Below, piece by piece: positions 51,789-61,327 of a DNA stretch of 64,000 nt. Made by a program: the position numbers and the translations under genes. The first letter of the stretch is position 1, and every line of letters starts with the position of its first letter. The DNA lies in contig NZ_BLBC01000009.1 of assembly GCF_009684755.1 (NCBI RefSeq), positions 136,260-200,259 of the forward strand, read 5' to 3'. This stretch comes from Capnocytophaga felis (lineage in GTDB: Bacteria > Bacteroidota > Bacteroidia > Flavobacteriales > Flavobacteriaceae). The notes beneath the pieces were generated by a model. The model made no database searches. It had not been told where the DNA came from and saw only the letters and a list, made by a program, of their open reading frames with translations.

Positions 51789-53711
51789 TTAATACCCTGG
51801 AGCTTGTACCATCTGTGGATTTTTATATACCTCTATATGAAACACAGGTAATAGATACATCCTATTATTCCATCTGAATTCTTGATTAACTGGTTTCACT
51901 GTATTGAATTGTTCAAATGTAGGATTTTTAATTCCGTAAGCATTCAAACCTTTTCGCATACCTGAACCCATCGTTTGAGGAGCAATCATCCAGCGACGAA
52001 CATCATAATAACGATGTCCTTCATTCCATAGTTCTATAAATCTCTCATTTTTTACCCATTCTTTTATATTCTGTACAGATAGGTCAGCTGTGGTTAAGTC
52101 TGGAACACCAGCACGATTACGCACCACGTTTAAATTTTCAATAGCTGATACCACATTGTCTAATTCTGCCTCACATTCTGCAAGATTCAAGTACAATTCT
52201 GCTAAACGGATAAGTGAGCGGGGTTTTGTTTGATTGGAACCTCCATCACTACCACTTAGGTTGTAATTTAACGAAGGAAGAACAAATTTTTGAGAGAAAT
52301 ATCCTGTAACATTGTTGTCTCTATTAAAAAGTTCTGGATTGTATCCATTTTTCTGAGCATCTCTCAAATCTATTTTTAAAGGGGAGCCATTAGCTATTTT
52401 TGAACCATAATCACCACCGTCAAATCCAAACCAAGCATAAAAGCGAGGCTCACGATTTACATTTAAATTAATAATTCCTGGCCTGTTCGCTATATTGGCT
52501 GAACTAAACCAACCATCACTTGAAGTAAAACTGTCATCATGAACAGGACGTTTTCCATTCTTTGTGTAAAAATATTCTATAGAGGTGTTCAAAACAGGGG
52601 ATACTCCGCTCCAACCGTTTACATAATTACCATCCGTTTTTTTCAAGATTCGATGAGGTAATGACCCCTGAACAATATTCCCTTGATCAGCAATTCCCCA
52701 AATAATTTCTCTATTACCTTCTGTTGACCGTGTTGTTACGAGGTAACGCATAAGCATCACTTTTTTCAAAAAAGCCTTACCTTCGGGTGTATTTGCATCA
52801 ACACCAGGTACAAATGGCAACGCGATGCCTTCTTGTGCGTAGTGATCCTCATCTGTATAGAGAGATGAGCCTCCTTGTGAAAGTGCAAAGTCTAATGCCT
52901 CTTGACAAGCTTTTCTCGCTCTCTCCCATTTCGCTTTATCATAAGTCAAACTAACCAAATCTTTTCCGTAACCAGGAGTTTCAAAGTTAAGATTTTTCCA
53001 TTGAGGGCTAGGAAAACCTCCATTCCATAAAGGAGAGGCTGCATAAAGTAATAAGCGGGCTTTCATTGCCTTAGCTATAGTTGCTGTTGCACGCCCCCAT
53101 TTTTCTCCAGTGTAAGATGGAGGTAAAACGGCAGCCGCTTCATCAAATTTATTGACTATCCAATCTGTTACATAGTCAAAATGGTAGCGCCCAACGTATT
53201 CCTTCTCTGGAGTTTCTGGATCAATATACTTATCTGTTATTGGACAAGGTCCATACAAAATAAGTGTTTGCATATGATAATATCCTAGTAAAAATTTTAC
53301 CTCAGCTTCCCATATTTTTTTATCTTCGTCAGAAACTCCTCTCATATTTGGCAACTCTTGTAAAAAGAGATGACACTGTCCTACAAAGCGGTAGTAAGTT
53401 CCCCAAAGCCAACCATCAGCAATATTTGCAGATGTATTCAAATCATAAGTCATTATCTGTGGTCTACCATTCCACAAAGGAGGAAGTACCCACTCATCAG
53501 AGGCTCCTTGTACTGTCAGATACCCTATCGGGTTGACAATACCTCCATAACAACTATATAAAAATCCTAAAGAAGTATTGTAATTTTTACTAGCATCGGG
53601 AAGTCCAGGCTGCTCTGGTGGCACAACATCCAAGTAATCAGAGCAAGATGCCACCCCAAGAACCGCTAATAATGTAATACTACATAATTTTATTTTTCTA
53701 AACATATTCAT
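51789..53711 (-). CDS. susD: SusD/RagB-family glycan-binding lipoprotein
   Basis: A 640-residue lipoprotein (GVASC, Cys23) that caps the SusC channel on the cell surface and binds the glycan. SDYLDVVPPEQPGLPDASK is the usual SusD start, NYNTSLGFLYSCYGGI and the TPR-like helices follow, and the C-terminal part has RLAELYLNLAECEAELDN and ERFIELWNEGHRYYDVRRW, hallmarks of the family. Start taken at 53709-53711, four bases after the susC stop; another ATG lies at 53703-53705. Specificity cannot be read from sequence; the M60 peptidase suggests glycoprotein. Confidence 0.95.
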   Translation of the reverse strand: MNMFRKIKLCSITLLAVLGVASCSDYLDVVPPEQPGLPDASKNYNTSLGFLYSCYGGIVNPIGYLTVQGASDEWVLPPLWNGRPQIMTYDLNTSANIADGWLWGTYYRFVGQCHLFLQELPNMRGVSDEDKKIWEAEVKFLLGYYHMQTLILYGPCPITDKYIDPETPEKEYVGRYHFDYVTDWIVNKFDEAAAVLPPSYTGEKWGRATATIAKAMKARLLLYAASPLWNGGFPSPQWKNLNFETPGYGKDLVSLTYDKAKWERARKACQEALDFALSQGGSSLYTDEDHYAQEGIALPFVPGVDANTPEGKAFLKKVMLMRYLVTTRSTEGNREIIWGIADQGNIVQGSLPHRILKKTDGNYVNGWSGVSPVLNTSIEYFYTKNGKRPVHDDSFTSSDGWFSSANIANRPGIINLNVNREPRFYAWFGFDGGDYGSKIANGSPLKIDLRDAQKNGYNPELFNRDNNVTGYFSQKFVLPSLNYNLSGSDGGSNQTKPRSLIRLAELYLNLAECEAELDNVVSAIENLNVVRNRAGVPDLTTADLSVQNIKEWVKNERFIELWNEGHRYYDVRRWMIAPQTMGSGMRKGLNAYGIKNPTFEQFNTVKPVNQEFRWNNRMYLLPVFHIEVYKNPQMVQAPGY

Positions 53712-53715
53712 AACA

Positions 53716-56700
53716 TTAAAAATTAAGTTGAACACCTAAGTTATACATTCTTTGTAAAGGATAAGTACTCCAATGAAGCTCTGGATCCCATTGTTTAAAA
53801 CTACTAAACATAGCGATATTCTCACCTCTTACATAAACACGTCCAAATTTAAACTTGTAACCAACTTCTAAAGCCTTCCAACGCAAAAAGCTACCATCAC
53901 GCATCCAAAAAGTACTTGACTGGTTATTATTAGCAATATCAGAGGTTTGAAGCCCCAAACGAGGATATGCAGCATTAGGGTTAGGGTTGCTTTCCGTCCA
54001 ACGATTATCCGCAATGTATTGGAAAACATGTCTGTCACCCTCTCCAAAGGGAGCTAATAACCCAGTAGTTATAGTTCGTTTTGCTTGACCATTAAACTGA
54101 GCATTAAAATCAAATTTTTTGTAGAATAGATTAATTCCAAAACCGTATTGAATACGAGGAGCTCTCCCATATGGAGATATCATCGTTTTATCATCATCAG
54201 TAATCAAACCGTCTCCATTAATATCTCGGTATTTAATATCACCAGGCATTGGAATACTACCTAAGTTTTGTTTTGGACTATTATCTATCTCCTCTTGTGA
54301 AGTAAACAAACCATCTGCTATAAATCCTTCAATATGGCTTAACGGTTTATTAGTTCTTGATTGCCAAGGATATTTATAAACAGGATCATCAACATCCACA
54401 TACTTATTCTGTGTATAGGAAAAAGTGGAGTTTATCCTGAAACTAAAACTGTCCGTGACTTTTTGTTGCCAGTCAAGCCCGAACTCGTATCCCCATTTAT
54501 AAACTTTTCCTTTGTTTGCGTGCGGTTTTGCAGCATGATAACCTAATGACTGTGGCCAAGCTTCACGCTTTAACATAATATCGTACCTATCTTCTGTGTA
54601 GTAGTCAGCCGTAAGACTCAATGCATCTTTAAAAAATTTTATATCTGCACCAATATTAAACTGTAATGATTTTTCCCAGCGAGCATTTCTAACTGGCCAA
54701 CCAAGCACCTCTGGCCCCGAAAGTCTAAAACCAAGAGATTCCCCAGTAGTGTAGCCAATATTATCTAGCCTCACATCACCTATGTATAAGAAGTGAGGAC
54801 CTCCTGTTTCATCACTACCCGTAAGACCATAAGTACTTCTGAGCTTTAAGAAAGATATAACATTTTCTAATGGAGCAAAGAAATCTTCTTTACTAACTGC
54901 CCAACCAATAGCCCCAGAAGGGAAGAATTCAAAACGATCTCCTTTTGGTAAACGTTCTGTTCCTGTGTACCCAAAAGAAAACTCTGCAAAGTACTTATAT
55001 CCAAAGTTATAGGTAAAACGACCTGAAATAGACTGATTACGATGAGGTAAAATTCCCTCCTTATATTCACGCTGTCTGTACAGTAGCATACCTGTTACAT
55101 TATGATTTTCTCCAAACTTTCTATCATAATCAACGGAGGTGTTAAAATCAAATGTTTGATCACCTGACAAGAATTTTGCAGAAGTAGTAATGTAGTCAGA
55201 CCCCCCAGTTCCCAAACGTTCCGTTTCATATTCCTGTGTAACAGGATTATAACTTCCTTCTTTAACTCTATAAATATAAGGATCCACGAAGCGGTGATAA
55301 CTATTCTGTGACCAATTTTTGAAGTTAATTAACATCGACATACTAAGCCCCTTAGTTATAAAATCAAATTTTTGTTTTAACTTTAGTGCAGTGTTGATAG
55401 TATTAGATCTTGTTTCATGAAATCCTGTATTCATATTAGCAAAGGGATTGCTTTTGAAATTATTACCTGAAACGACTGAACTACCAAACTTAAAGTGCTC
55501 GTCCCCAGGTTTTTGAGGATAATACACTGGGAAATTTATCGGATTAGAAGCTAAAATTTGTCCAAAAAAGCTAGTCAAGTTAACGTTAGGTGCATGATCG
55601 CCTCGTCTTTCAAAATTAGGACCTTCTGTTTGACGAATCTGGGCGTTCATTCTTAATTCTATCGTGGAACTTTCAGATAAATTATAAGTAATATTATTTT
55701 GAAAATTATATGCCCATCTGTTTATATTGTTGTCCCATGAATATATTTTTTGAGTTCTTAGCAATCCTTCATCATTGTTAGCTTGGATACTCATATAGTA
55801 AGTAGCCTTATCACCTCCTCCTTGAATATTTATGTTAGCTCGTTTATTTACTGCCATATCACGAAAAAGAACCTTTTCCCAATTTACATCAGGATAAACA
55901 TAAGGATTTACACCGGAACGAGTTGCATCAATTCTTTCTTGTGAATACCGAATAGGGGCACTTGGATTACGAGTAAGAAGTGCTTCGTTGAATAGTTCCA
56001 TCCAAGTAGCACCATCAACAAATTTTGGAAAATTGATAGGCGTGTTAAATGATTGATCATAAGTGATTCCTATTTTTGTTTTCTCATTCCTATTTCCATT
56101 TTTTGTTTTGATCACCATTACCCCATTGGAACCTCTTGAACCATAAATGGCAGTAGCAGAAGCATCTTTCAGAACGGAAAAACTCTCAATTGTTTCGGCG
56201 GGAATGTTATCCAAATCCGTAGCAGATATTTCAACATCATCCAACAAAATCAAAGGCGTGGTTCTTCCTCCAAAAGTACTAATCCCCCTAATGTAAAATT
56301 CAGCAGCCGAGCCTGGCTCTCCACTTCTAGAAGAGGAAAATACACCGGCAAGCTGTCCAGCGAACGCACTTGTCAAGGAAGACGAAGGTGATCTTAATTC
56401 TCCTCCTTTGACAGTTGCTACTGCACCAGAAACACTCACTTTTTTCTGAGTGCCGTGTCCAATAACTACCACCTCATCGATTTGACTAGCCTCCTCCACA
56501 AGTTTCACATTAATTATCAGTACCTTATTCGATCCTGACACTTTTTTTGTTTGGACTTGGTAACCAAGCGAAGAAAACTCCAATACATCACCACTCTTGG
56601 TTTGTATTTCGTAATTTCCATCAAAGTCTGTTGCGACACCTTTCGATGTTCCTTTTATCACAACACCCACTCCTGGTAATGGAACTCCATTACCATCGGT

Positions 56701-56793
56701 AACGTTTCCTTTAACCAATAATGTTTGTGCTATAATGGGACTTAAAGCCCATCCAAACACAAAGGCTAACAATGTTAAAATTTTTACTTGCAT
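53716..56793 (-). CDS. susC: SusC/RagA-family TonB-linked outer-membrane transporter
   Basis: A 1025-residue TonB-dependent transporter. Signal peptide 1-22 (SPIIAQ), a carboxypeptidase-like domain (about 25-110; GNVTDGNGVPLPGVGVVIKG), the TonB box EVVVIGHG near residue 108, the plug with SLTSAFAGQLAGV and VLKDASATAIYGSRGSNGVM, and the C-terminal barrel ending in LQRMYNLGVQLNF. It imports the substrate caught by SusD. It heads the locus susC, susD, DUF1735, M60, and has a full TTG-N19-TAACTTTG promoter. No dedicated regulator (SusR, hybrid two-component, ECF pair) adjoins it. Confidence 0.96.
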   Translation of the reverse strand: MQVKILTLLAFVFGWALSPIIAQTLLVKGNVTDGNGVPLPGVGVVIKGTSKGVATDFDGNYEIQTKSGDVLEFSSLGYQVQTKKVSGSNKVLIINVKLVEEASQIDEVVVIGHGTQKKVSVSGAVATVKGGELRSPSSSLTSAFAGQLAGVFSSSRSGEPGSAAEFYIRGISTFGGRTTPLILLDDVEISATDLDNIPAETIESFSVLKDASATAIYGSRGSNGVMVIKTKNGNRNEKTKIGITYDQSFNTPINFPKFVDGATWMELFNEALLTRNPSAPIRYSQERIDATRSGVNPYVYPDVNWEKVLFRDMAVNKRANINIQGGGDKATYYMSIQANNDEGLLRTQKIYSWDNNINRWAYNFQNNITYNLSESSTIELRMNAQIRQTEGPNFERRGDHAPNVNLTSFFGQILASNPINFPVYYPQKPGDEHFKFGSSVVSGNNFKSNPFANMNTGFHETRSNTINTALKLKQKFDFITKGLSMSMLINFKNWSQNSYHRFVDPYIYRVKEGSYNPVTQEYETERLGTGGSDYITTSAKFLSGDQTFDFNTSVDYDRKFGENHNVTGMLLYRQREYKEGILPHRNQSISGRFTYNFGYKYFAEFSFGYTGTERLPKGDRFEFFPSGAIGWAVSKEDFFAPLENVISFLKLRSTYGLTGSDETGGPHFLYIGDVRLDNIGYTTGESLGFRLSGPEVLGWPVRNARWEKSLQFNIGADIKFFKDALSLTADYYTEDRYDIMLKREAWPQSLGYHAAKPHANKGKVYKWGYEFGLDWQQKVTDSFSFRINSTFSYTQNKYVDVDDPVYKYPWQSRTNKPLSHIEGFIADGLFTSQEEIDNSPKQNLGSIPMPGDIKYRDINGDGLITDDDKTMISPYGRAPRIQYGFGINLFYKKFDFNAQFNGQAKRTITTGLLAPFGEGDRHVFQYIADNRWTESNPNPNAAYPRLGLQTSDIANNNQSSTFWMRDGSFLRWKALEVGYKFKFGRVYVRGENIAMFSSFKQWDPELHWSTYPLQRMYNLGVQLNF

Positions 56794-57483
56794 AAGTTTA
56801 TTTTTGTTAAAGATTTCTTGGTTACAAAGTTAAATAATTCTTTTATATCAGCAATTTATTTCTTTTAAAATTATTCCACAAGTTTACTTATTTAGAATAT
56901 TTTTAACATAAGTCTATCAAACCTTTTGTAATAAACCTCAAGTACAATATTACTTATCAAATTGGATTTAGGGTTTCATATATTATTATCAAAACTTTAA
57001 CACCATCTATCCGAGTAAAACCTCACTTTATTTTAAAACGTTTTATACAATTACGTATCAAAATAAGCATCTTCTCCTTTCCCATTTCTTCATCATCCAA
57101 TTTAATGTAAGATATATTTAATTTTCATCTTTTTTGAATGAATAAATTGATTCCTCCCTAAAAATTAACGTCTTTACTTATTAAAGTGATAATACACAGA
57201 CTACTAACTTTATTTTTTACTCTCCAAGATATATCTCTTAGAGAGTTTCTTCCATTGACATTCTGTTCTTAACCATTTTATAATCACAGAAAAATCAACG
57301 AAAAATTAAATCTTGCTTTAGAATTTCTTTTTCCTACGTCAAAATAAGGAATGATTCATTTTTTTATGTATTTTTGCTAAAAATTATTGATATTTAATAT
57401 TTTAGATAATATAAAAAATATTATTTTTCACGAAACTTTTACCTTGTAAAAAAATTATTTCAAAATCATTAAAAAGTTAAATT
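56794..57483. other. gene-free region upstream of susC
   Basis: 690 bases, the longest gap in the window, strongly A+T. It holds the susC promoter on the minus strand (56825-56854) and a -7-like TATTTTTG on the plus strand (57369-57376) about 108 bases before the next gene. No reading frame or RNA fold that I could support in between. Confidence 0.6.
56825..56854 (-). promoter_or_regulatory. susC promoter
   Basis: Minus strand TTG (56852-56854), 19-base spacer, TAACTTTG (56825-56832), 31 bases before the susC ATG. Confidence 0.8.
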
Positions 57484-58584
57484 ATGGAGTTCATAAAGGA
57501 GATTGAATCACGTTTTAAAGAAGCACAAGAAAATTATCTATCACTAAAAAAAGAAATTGAAAGTAAAGTAGTTAGGTGGTTTTGGGCAAGTAATAGTATA
57601 TTTACATTAAACCCTTTTTGGTTTGAACAAAATCGATATCCAAAAGGAAAAATCTTGAAGGAAGAACCTACCAAAAATCAAGAATATGCCCATTTATATG
57701 GTGTAAATGCCCAAAATGAAATCATTGTAAATAGAGAAATGACCAGTTTTAAAGAGAATTTCTATGAAACTTTCTATTTCAGAGCTAAAAATGAAATTTT
57801 AAGCTACCATTTTGACTATGGAAAAGAAAAAAAACTCATAAATGTCAAAAAATATACATACAAAAACGACCGATTGGTAGCAATTTATTCCTTTTTTGAG
57901 AAAAATGGATATTGGATAGAGCATTTCGTCTATGAAAATGAGAAACTTATCCGCAAAGAATGGCAGGGCGTGGATAATTATGGTAAAAATTTTAATCGTA
58001 CAATGAATTACGATTACGATGAAATCGGGCAGTTAAAAACCATCAAAGAGGACGATTATATCTGGCACCAAAAACCTGATAAAAAGCTATCTTACAAGAA
58101 ATTAACAGAGCTTTCACAAGAAAAATTACTTTCTTTATTAAAGGAAACTATTCGAAAAAACGCTCCGAATGAAAAGTTGTATTGTATCAATTTGAGTTAT
58201 TTTGGTGAAAATATGATTCCACCACAAATTGGCTTCGGTACACAGTCCGACAGAAAAGAATGGACTGAAAATGAGTATCATATCGATATTATTTGGAATG
58301 TAGCCGACTATTCACACTCAGCAGAAATTACGCCTGACGATGAAACTTCCAACTTGTTCGACCTTTTCAATCAAGAAACAGAACTGAATGAAAAATACAG
58401 CACCGCTATCAAAGTTGTCATTGAATGTGCAAAAACCTTAAAAAAAGATTTACAGGAGCTTAAACTACAAACAACCGATGATTTTGTGGTAGTTGCCGGA
58501 TATTTTGACCAATCCGATTTCAGAAAAAACTTCAAACAAATCAACCCTGAACTTTTTGAAGTTTTTAAAAAGAAATTGCCATAA
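57484..58584 (+). CDS. unknown protein with YD-like repeats, first of a small accessory cluster
   Basis: A 366-residue cytoplasmic-looking protein without signal peptide. I do not recognise a named family. Residues about 115-205 hold three loose Tyr-Asp-type repeats (KYTYKNDRLVAIYSF, HFVYENEKLIRKEW, NYDYDEIGQLKTIKE), like those in Rhs or YwqK-like proteins. The C-terminal third is a mixed alpha/beta domain (YCINLSYFGENMIPPQIGFG, EYHIDIIWNVADYSHSAEI) with a helical end, reminiscent of proteins that pair with bacterial toxins as immunity factors. It is followed by three more short unknown genes on the same strand. Confidence 0.75.
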   Translation: MEFIKEIESRFKEAQENYLSLKKEIESKVVRWFWASNSIFTLNPFWFEQNRYPKGKILKEEPTKNQEYAHLYGVNAQNEIIVNREMTSFKENFYETFYFRAKNEILSYHFDYGKEKKLINVKKYTYKNDRLVAIYSFFEKNGYWIEHFVYENEKLIRKEWQGVDNYGKNFNRTMNYDYDEIGQLKTIKEDDYIWHQKPDKKLSYKKLTELSQEKLLSLLKETIRKNAPNEKLYCINLSYFGENMIPPQIGFGTQSDRKEWTENEYHIDIIWNVADYSHSAEITPDDETSNLFDLFNQETELNEKYSTAIKVVIECAKTLKKDLQELKLQTTDDFVVVAGYFDQSDFRKNFKQINPELFEVFKKKLP

Positions 58585-58666
58585 AATTAAGATTTTCTTC
58601 AAAAAAGAAGAACAAACTATTATTTCTTCAAAAATTAAAATAATTTAGTTTCAAAAATAATAATGA

Positions 58667-59074
58667 ATGAACATCGGAAGACTTTTTCAAAATCAAGAAT
58701 TTATATTTTCTGGTTTCGACGGGCAAAAAATAGAAAAATTAATTGCAGTATATGATGAACCCCTCTGCAAAAATGTGGTAATGGTTTATCTCAAAGTAAA
58801 AAATCATTTGTGGCATCAATTCTTTTTGGATATTGGCATCGGTTTTTGGGAAAATTGGGAAGAAAACGAAATAGAAAAAGATGAAAATTTCATTTACATC
58901 GATAAAACTGACGATTTTCAAATCAAAAATAAAACTATTGAAAAAATTTGGTGTGAAATTGACAAAAATGAAAATAGTCAAATTAACATCAAACTTACTG
59001 ATGGTAAGCAAATTACTCTAAAAACAGTATATAATGCACATTCGGAAAGTGAAGATAAATTAGAAATCAAATAG
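58667..59074 (+). CDS. unknown small protein of the accessory cluster
   Basis: A 135-residue acidic protein, no signal or membrane segment. It opens MNIGRLFQNQEFIFSGF and contains an aromatic middle (HLWHQFFLDIGIGFWENWEE) and a C-terminal beta region (INIKLTDGKQITLKTVY). Size, charge and beta/aromatic character fit immunity-type proteins but no family is recognised. The frame starting at 58667 is used; a nearby ATG at 58663 is in another frame and quickly stops. The next gene begins three bases after its stop. Confidence 0.7.
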   Translation: MNIGRLFQNQEFIFSGFDGQKIEKLIAVYDEPLCKNVVMVYLKVKNHLWHQFFLDIGIGFWENWEENEIEKDENFIYIDKTDDFQIKNKTIEKIWCEIDKNENSQINIKLTDGKQITLKTVYNAHSESEDKLEIK

Positions 59075-59077
59075 AAT

Positions 59078-59554
59078 ATGTCAATAATTAACAAAATTTG
59101 GAAAACAGAAGAAAAGAAATTGCCTTGCACTAATTGTATTGTTTTTGGCAATGACAATGTTATTATCCTTGATTTTGTAACATACTATGAATCAAATACA
59201 AAGAAAAGATCTGCCGAAGTTTCCCCTCTGTGCGACACCACAATAAGCAGTATCTTAAAGTACAATCCGTGTGAAAATTGGGCTTGGGTGGATATATGGA
59301 ATGAGTTAATCGCTGATGACAAGCAAAAATTTGTTTGCGGAGATGGTTCGTATGGGAATGAAGGTTTTGTTGTTTGTGAAGATTTGGAAGGAAATTTGAT
59401 TTGGGGAATATTTTTTGACCAAACTAACCCGATTGCAGAGCTGAAAATCATTGATAATAAGCTAATTGGCATCACAGAGCATCGTGAATCACAGATAGAA
59501 ATTAATCTGAAAGACATCACGGATATTAAATTCATAATTTATGACAGAGACTAA
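59078..59554 (+). CDS. unknown small protein of the accessory cluster
   Basis: A 158-residue acidic cytoplasmic protein with five cysteines (including CTNC at 17-20). LVIL-type beta strands alternate with turns: NDNVIILDFVTYYES, GNEGFVVCEDLEGNLIWGIFF, NKLIGITEHRESQIEINL. No family recognised; the fold impression is an all-beta or SUKH-like immunity protein. It starts three bases after the previous gene and overlaps the next by 14 bases, so the three are tightly coupled. Confidence 0.72.
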   Translation: MSIINKIWKTEEKKLPCTNCIVFGNDNVIILDFVTYYESNTKKRSAEVSPLCDTTISSILKYNPCENWAWVDIWNELIADDKQKFVCGDGSYGNEGFVVCEDLEGNLIWGIFFDQTNPIAELKIIDNKLIGITEHRESQIEINLKDITDIKFIIYDRD

Positions 59555-59840
59555 TATTTTCAAATTTCGTAATTGGATTTACACTAAAAAGATTCCAAAC
59601 TTGGAAATGGAAATCAGATACATTCACTTTGAAGAAGGAGAAACACAAACCAAATCAATTGTAGTTGATTTAACCAACAAGAAATACGTTGGTCGTTTTA
59701 CAATGTGGGAAGATAATAGTTGTGTTATGGAACTTATTGATATAGAATCAGAAAACAATATTTTATTTGATAGATTTGAATTTTCCGAATTCGATGATTT
59801 TAAAGCCAAATACAATGAATTACAATCGTTCTTTACATAA
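59541..59840 (+). CDS. unknown small protein of the accessory cluster
   Basis: A 99-residue acidic protein: NIFKFRNWIYTKKIPNLEME, KSIVVDLTNKKYVGRFTMW, and a Phe/Glu/Asp-rich C-terminal helix (FDRFEFSEFDDFKAKY). It overlaps the previous gene by 14 bases, a sign of translational coupling. No recognised family. Likely the last gene of the four-gene unit; 140 bases separate it from the fucosidase, which has its own -7 element. Confidence 0.7.
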   Translation: MTETNIFKFRNWIYTKKIPNLEMEIRYIHFEEGETQTKSIVVDLTNKKYVGRFTMWEDNSCVMELIDIESENNILFDRFEFSEFDDFKAKYNELQSFFT

Positions 59841-59941
59841 ATTTTAATAATTAACTTAAAATCGAATTGTATTTAGTAAAACCTTATGATGAAAGAAGCC
59901 TATTTTCTTTCGTTCTTTATGATTTTTCGATGTATTTTTTA

Positions 59942-59949
59942 TATCTTTG
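59942..59949 (+). promoter_or_regulatory. -7 element of the second GH29 gene
   Basis: TATCTTTG matches TAnnTTTG, 31 bases before the ATG; no TTG at the usual distance. Confidence 0.5.
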
Positions 59950-59980
59950 AGGCATTAGATTTTTAAATTTTCGAAATTAT

Positions 59981-61327
59981 ATGATAAAAAAATTATTTCT
60001 TTCGGTATTTTTCTTAATGTTTTTGAATTTATATTCACAAAATGAGCCTACTAACGACAGATTAGATTGGTTCAAAAATGCCAAATTAGGGATTTTCATT
60101 CATTGGGGATATTACGGAGTAAACGGAATCACAGAATCGTGGTCGATGTATCATAAACGTATTTCCCACGCCGATTATCTAAAACAAGGAGCACAATTTA
60201 CGGCATCAAACTACAATCCTGAACAATGGTTGGATTTATTTAAAAAAATAGGTGCTAAATATGTGGTTCTCACAACAAAACATCACGATGGCATAGCTTT
60301 GTGGAATACAAAACACAGCTCTTTAAGTACCGTAAAACACGCAGCTGCAAAAAAAGATTTGCTCTCCCCTTTTGTCAATGCTGTTCGTAAAAGAAATATG
60401 AAATTAGGGTTTTACTACTCGCTTTGTGATTGGTCACACCCTGATTATTCACCAGTTACTTTTGAACGCATTAAAAACACTAAAAAATTCTATCCGCAAA
60501 AAGGAGAACAAAAATTAACCGCTTGGGAACGTTTTGTTAAATTCAATTTTAATCAGTTGGAAGAATTAAATGCTTATCGTCCTGATTTATATTGGTTTGA
60601 TGGTGATTGGGAACACAAAGCTGAAGAATGGAAATCTGCTGAAATTAAGCAATTTTTACTTGATTGGAATCCGAATGTAATTGTAAATTCACGGCTTAAT
60701 GAATATGGTGATTACAAAACTCCGGAACAAGGAGTTCCTATTGTTCGTCCTGAAGGTGCTTGGGAATTTTGTATGACGATGAACGATAATTGGGGCTACT
60801 TCCCTTCTGACAAAAATTACAAACCTGTGGCTCAAATCATTCGTACTTTCGTTGAAGTTATCAGTAATGGAGGAAATCTTTTGCTTAATATAGGTCCGAA
60901 ACCCGATGGAACAATCGCAGAAGAACAAATCGAACGTTTGGAAGCACTTGGCAAATGGATTGAAAAACACAAAACAGCTGTTTACAACACTGAAGCTGGG
61001 CTTCCGTATGGGCATTTTTACGGACCTACAATGTTAAGTAAAGACCATAAAAAACTTTACTTATGTTTGTTCGACTCTCCGAAGAATTATATTCAACTGA
61101 AAGGCATTCAAACAAAAGTAAAGTCTGTTAAAGTATTGGATTCTGGTGAAAATCTCACTTTTGAACGTAATGGAGGTGCAGCTTGGAACAATATTCCGGG
61201 TATTTTACGCATTTCCGTTCCTTCAGAAAAATCCCTTGACCCTTACGTAACCATTTTAGAAATAGAATTAGAAGACAAACTCATACTTTATCGAGGTCAC
61301 GGAAATGCCGTAGAACTGAATATGTAA
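59981..61327 (+). CDS. GH29 alpha-L-fucosidase, single-domain secreted form
   Basis: A 448-residue secreted enzyme with a signal peptide (1-20, ending LYSQ) and no lipobox, so probably periplasmic. GH29 marks: LGIFIHWGYYGV near 36, TTKHHDGIALWN near 99, and nucleophile Asp207 in LYWFDGDW; ISNGGNLLLNIGPKPDGTI near 290 closes the barrel. A short C-terminal beta domain follows. It should remove alpha-fucose from glycans already imported, complementing the surface GH29 at 36437. Its stop codon directly abuts that of convergent rpe with no spacer. Confidence 0.94.
   Translation: MIKKLFLSVFFLMFLNLYSQNEPTNDRLDWFKNAKLGIFIHWGYYGVNGITESWSMYHKRISHADYLKQGAQFTASNYNPEQWLDLFKKIGAKYVVLTTKHHDGIALWNTKHSSLSTVKHAAAKKDLLSPFVNAVRKRNMKLGFYYSLCDWSHPDYSPVTFERIKNTKKFYPQKGEQKLTAWERFVKFNFNQLEELNAYRPDLYWFDGDWEHKAEEWKSAEIKQFLLDWNPNVIVNSRLNEYGDYKTPEQGVPIVRPEGAWEFCMTMNDNWGYFPSDKNYKPVAQIIRTFVEVISNGGNLLLNIGPKPDGTIAEEQIERLEALGKWIEKHKTAVYNTEAGLPYGHFYGPTMLSKDHKKLYLCLFDSPKNYIQLKGIQTKVKSVKVLDSGENLTFERNGGAAWNNIPGILRISVPSEKSLDPYVTILEIELEDKLILYRGHGNAVELNM

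Noticed and set aside
56794-57483. Hidden small RNA or gene in the 690-base gap upstream of susC
   Set aside because: Only one convincing promoter (for susC) and no hairpin with T tract facing a second transcript; base composition is uniformly AT-rich. Cannot be excluded without RNA-seq.
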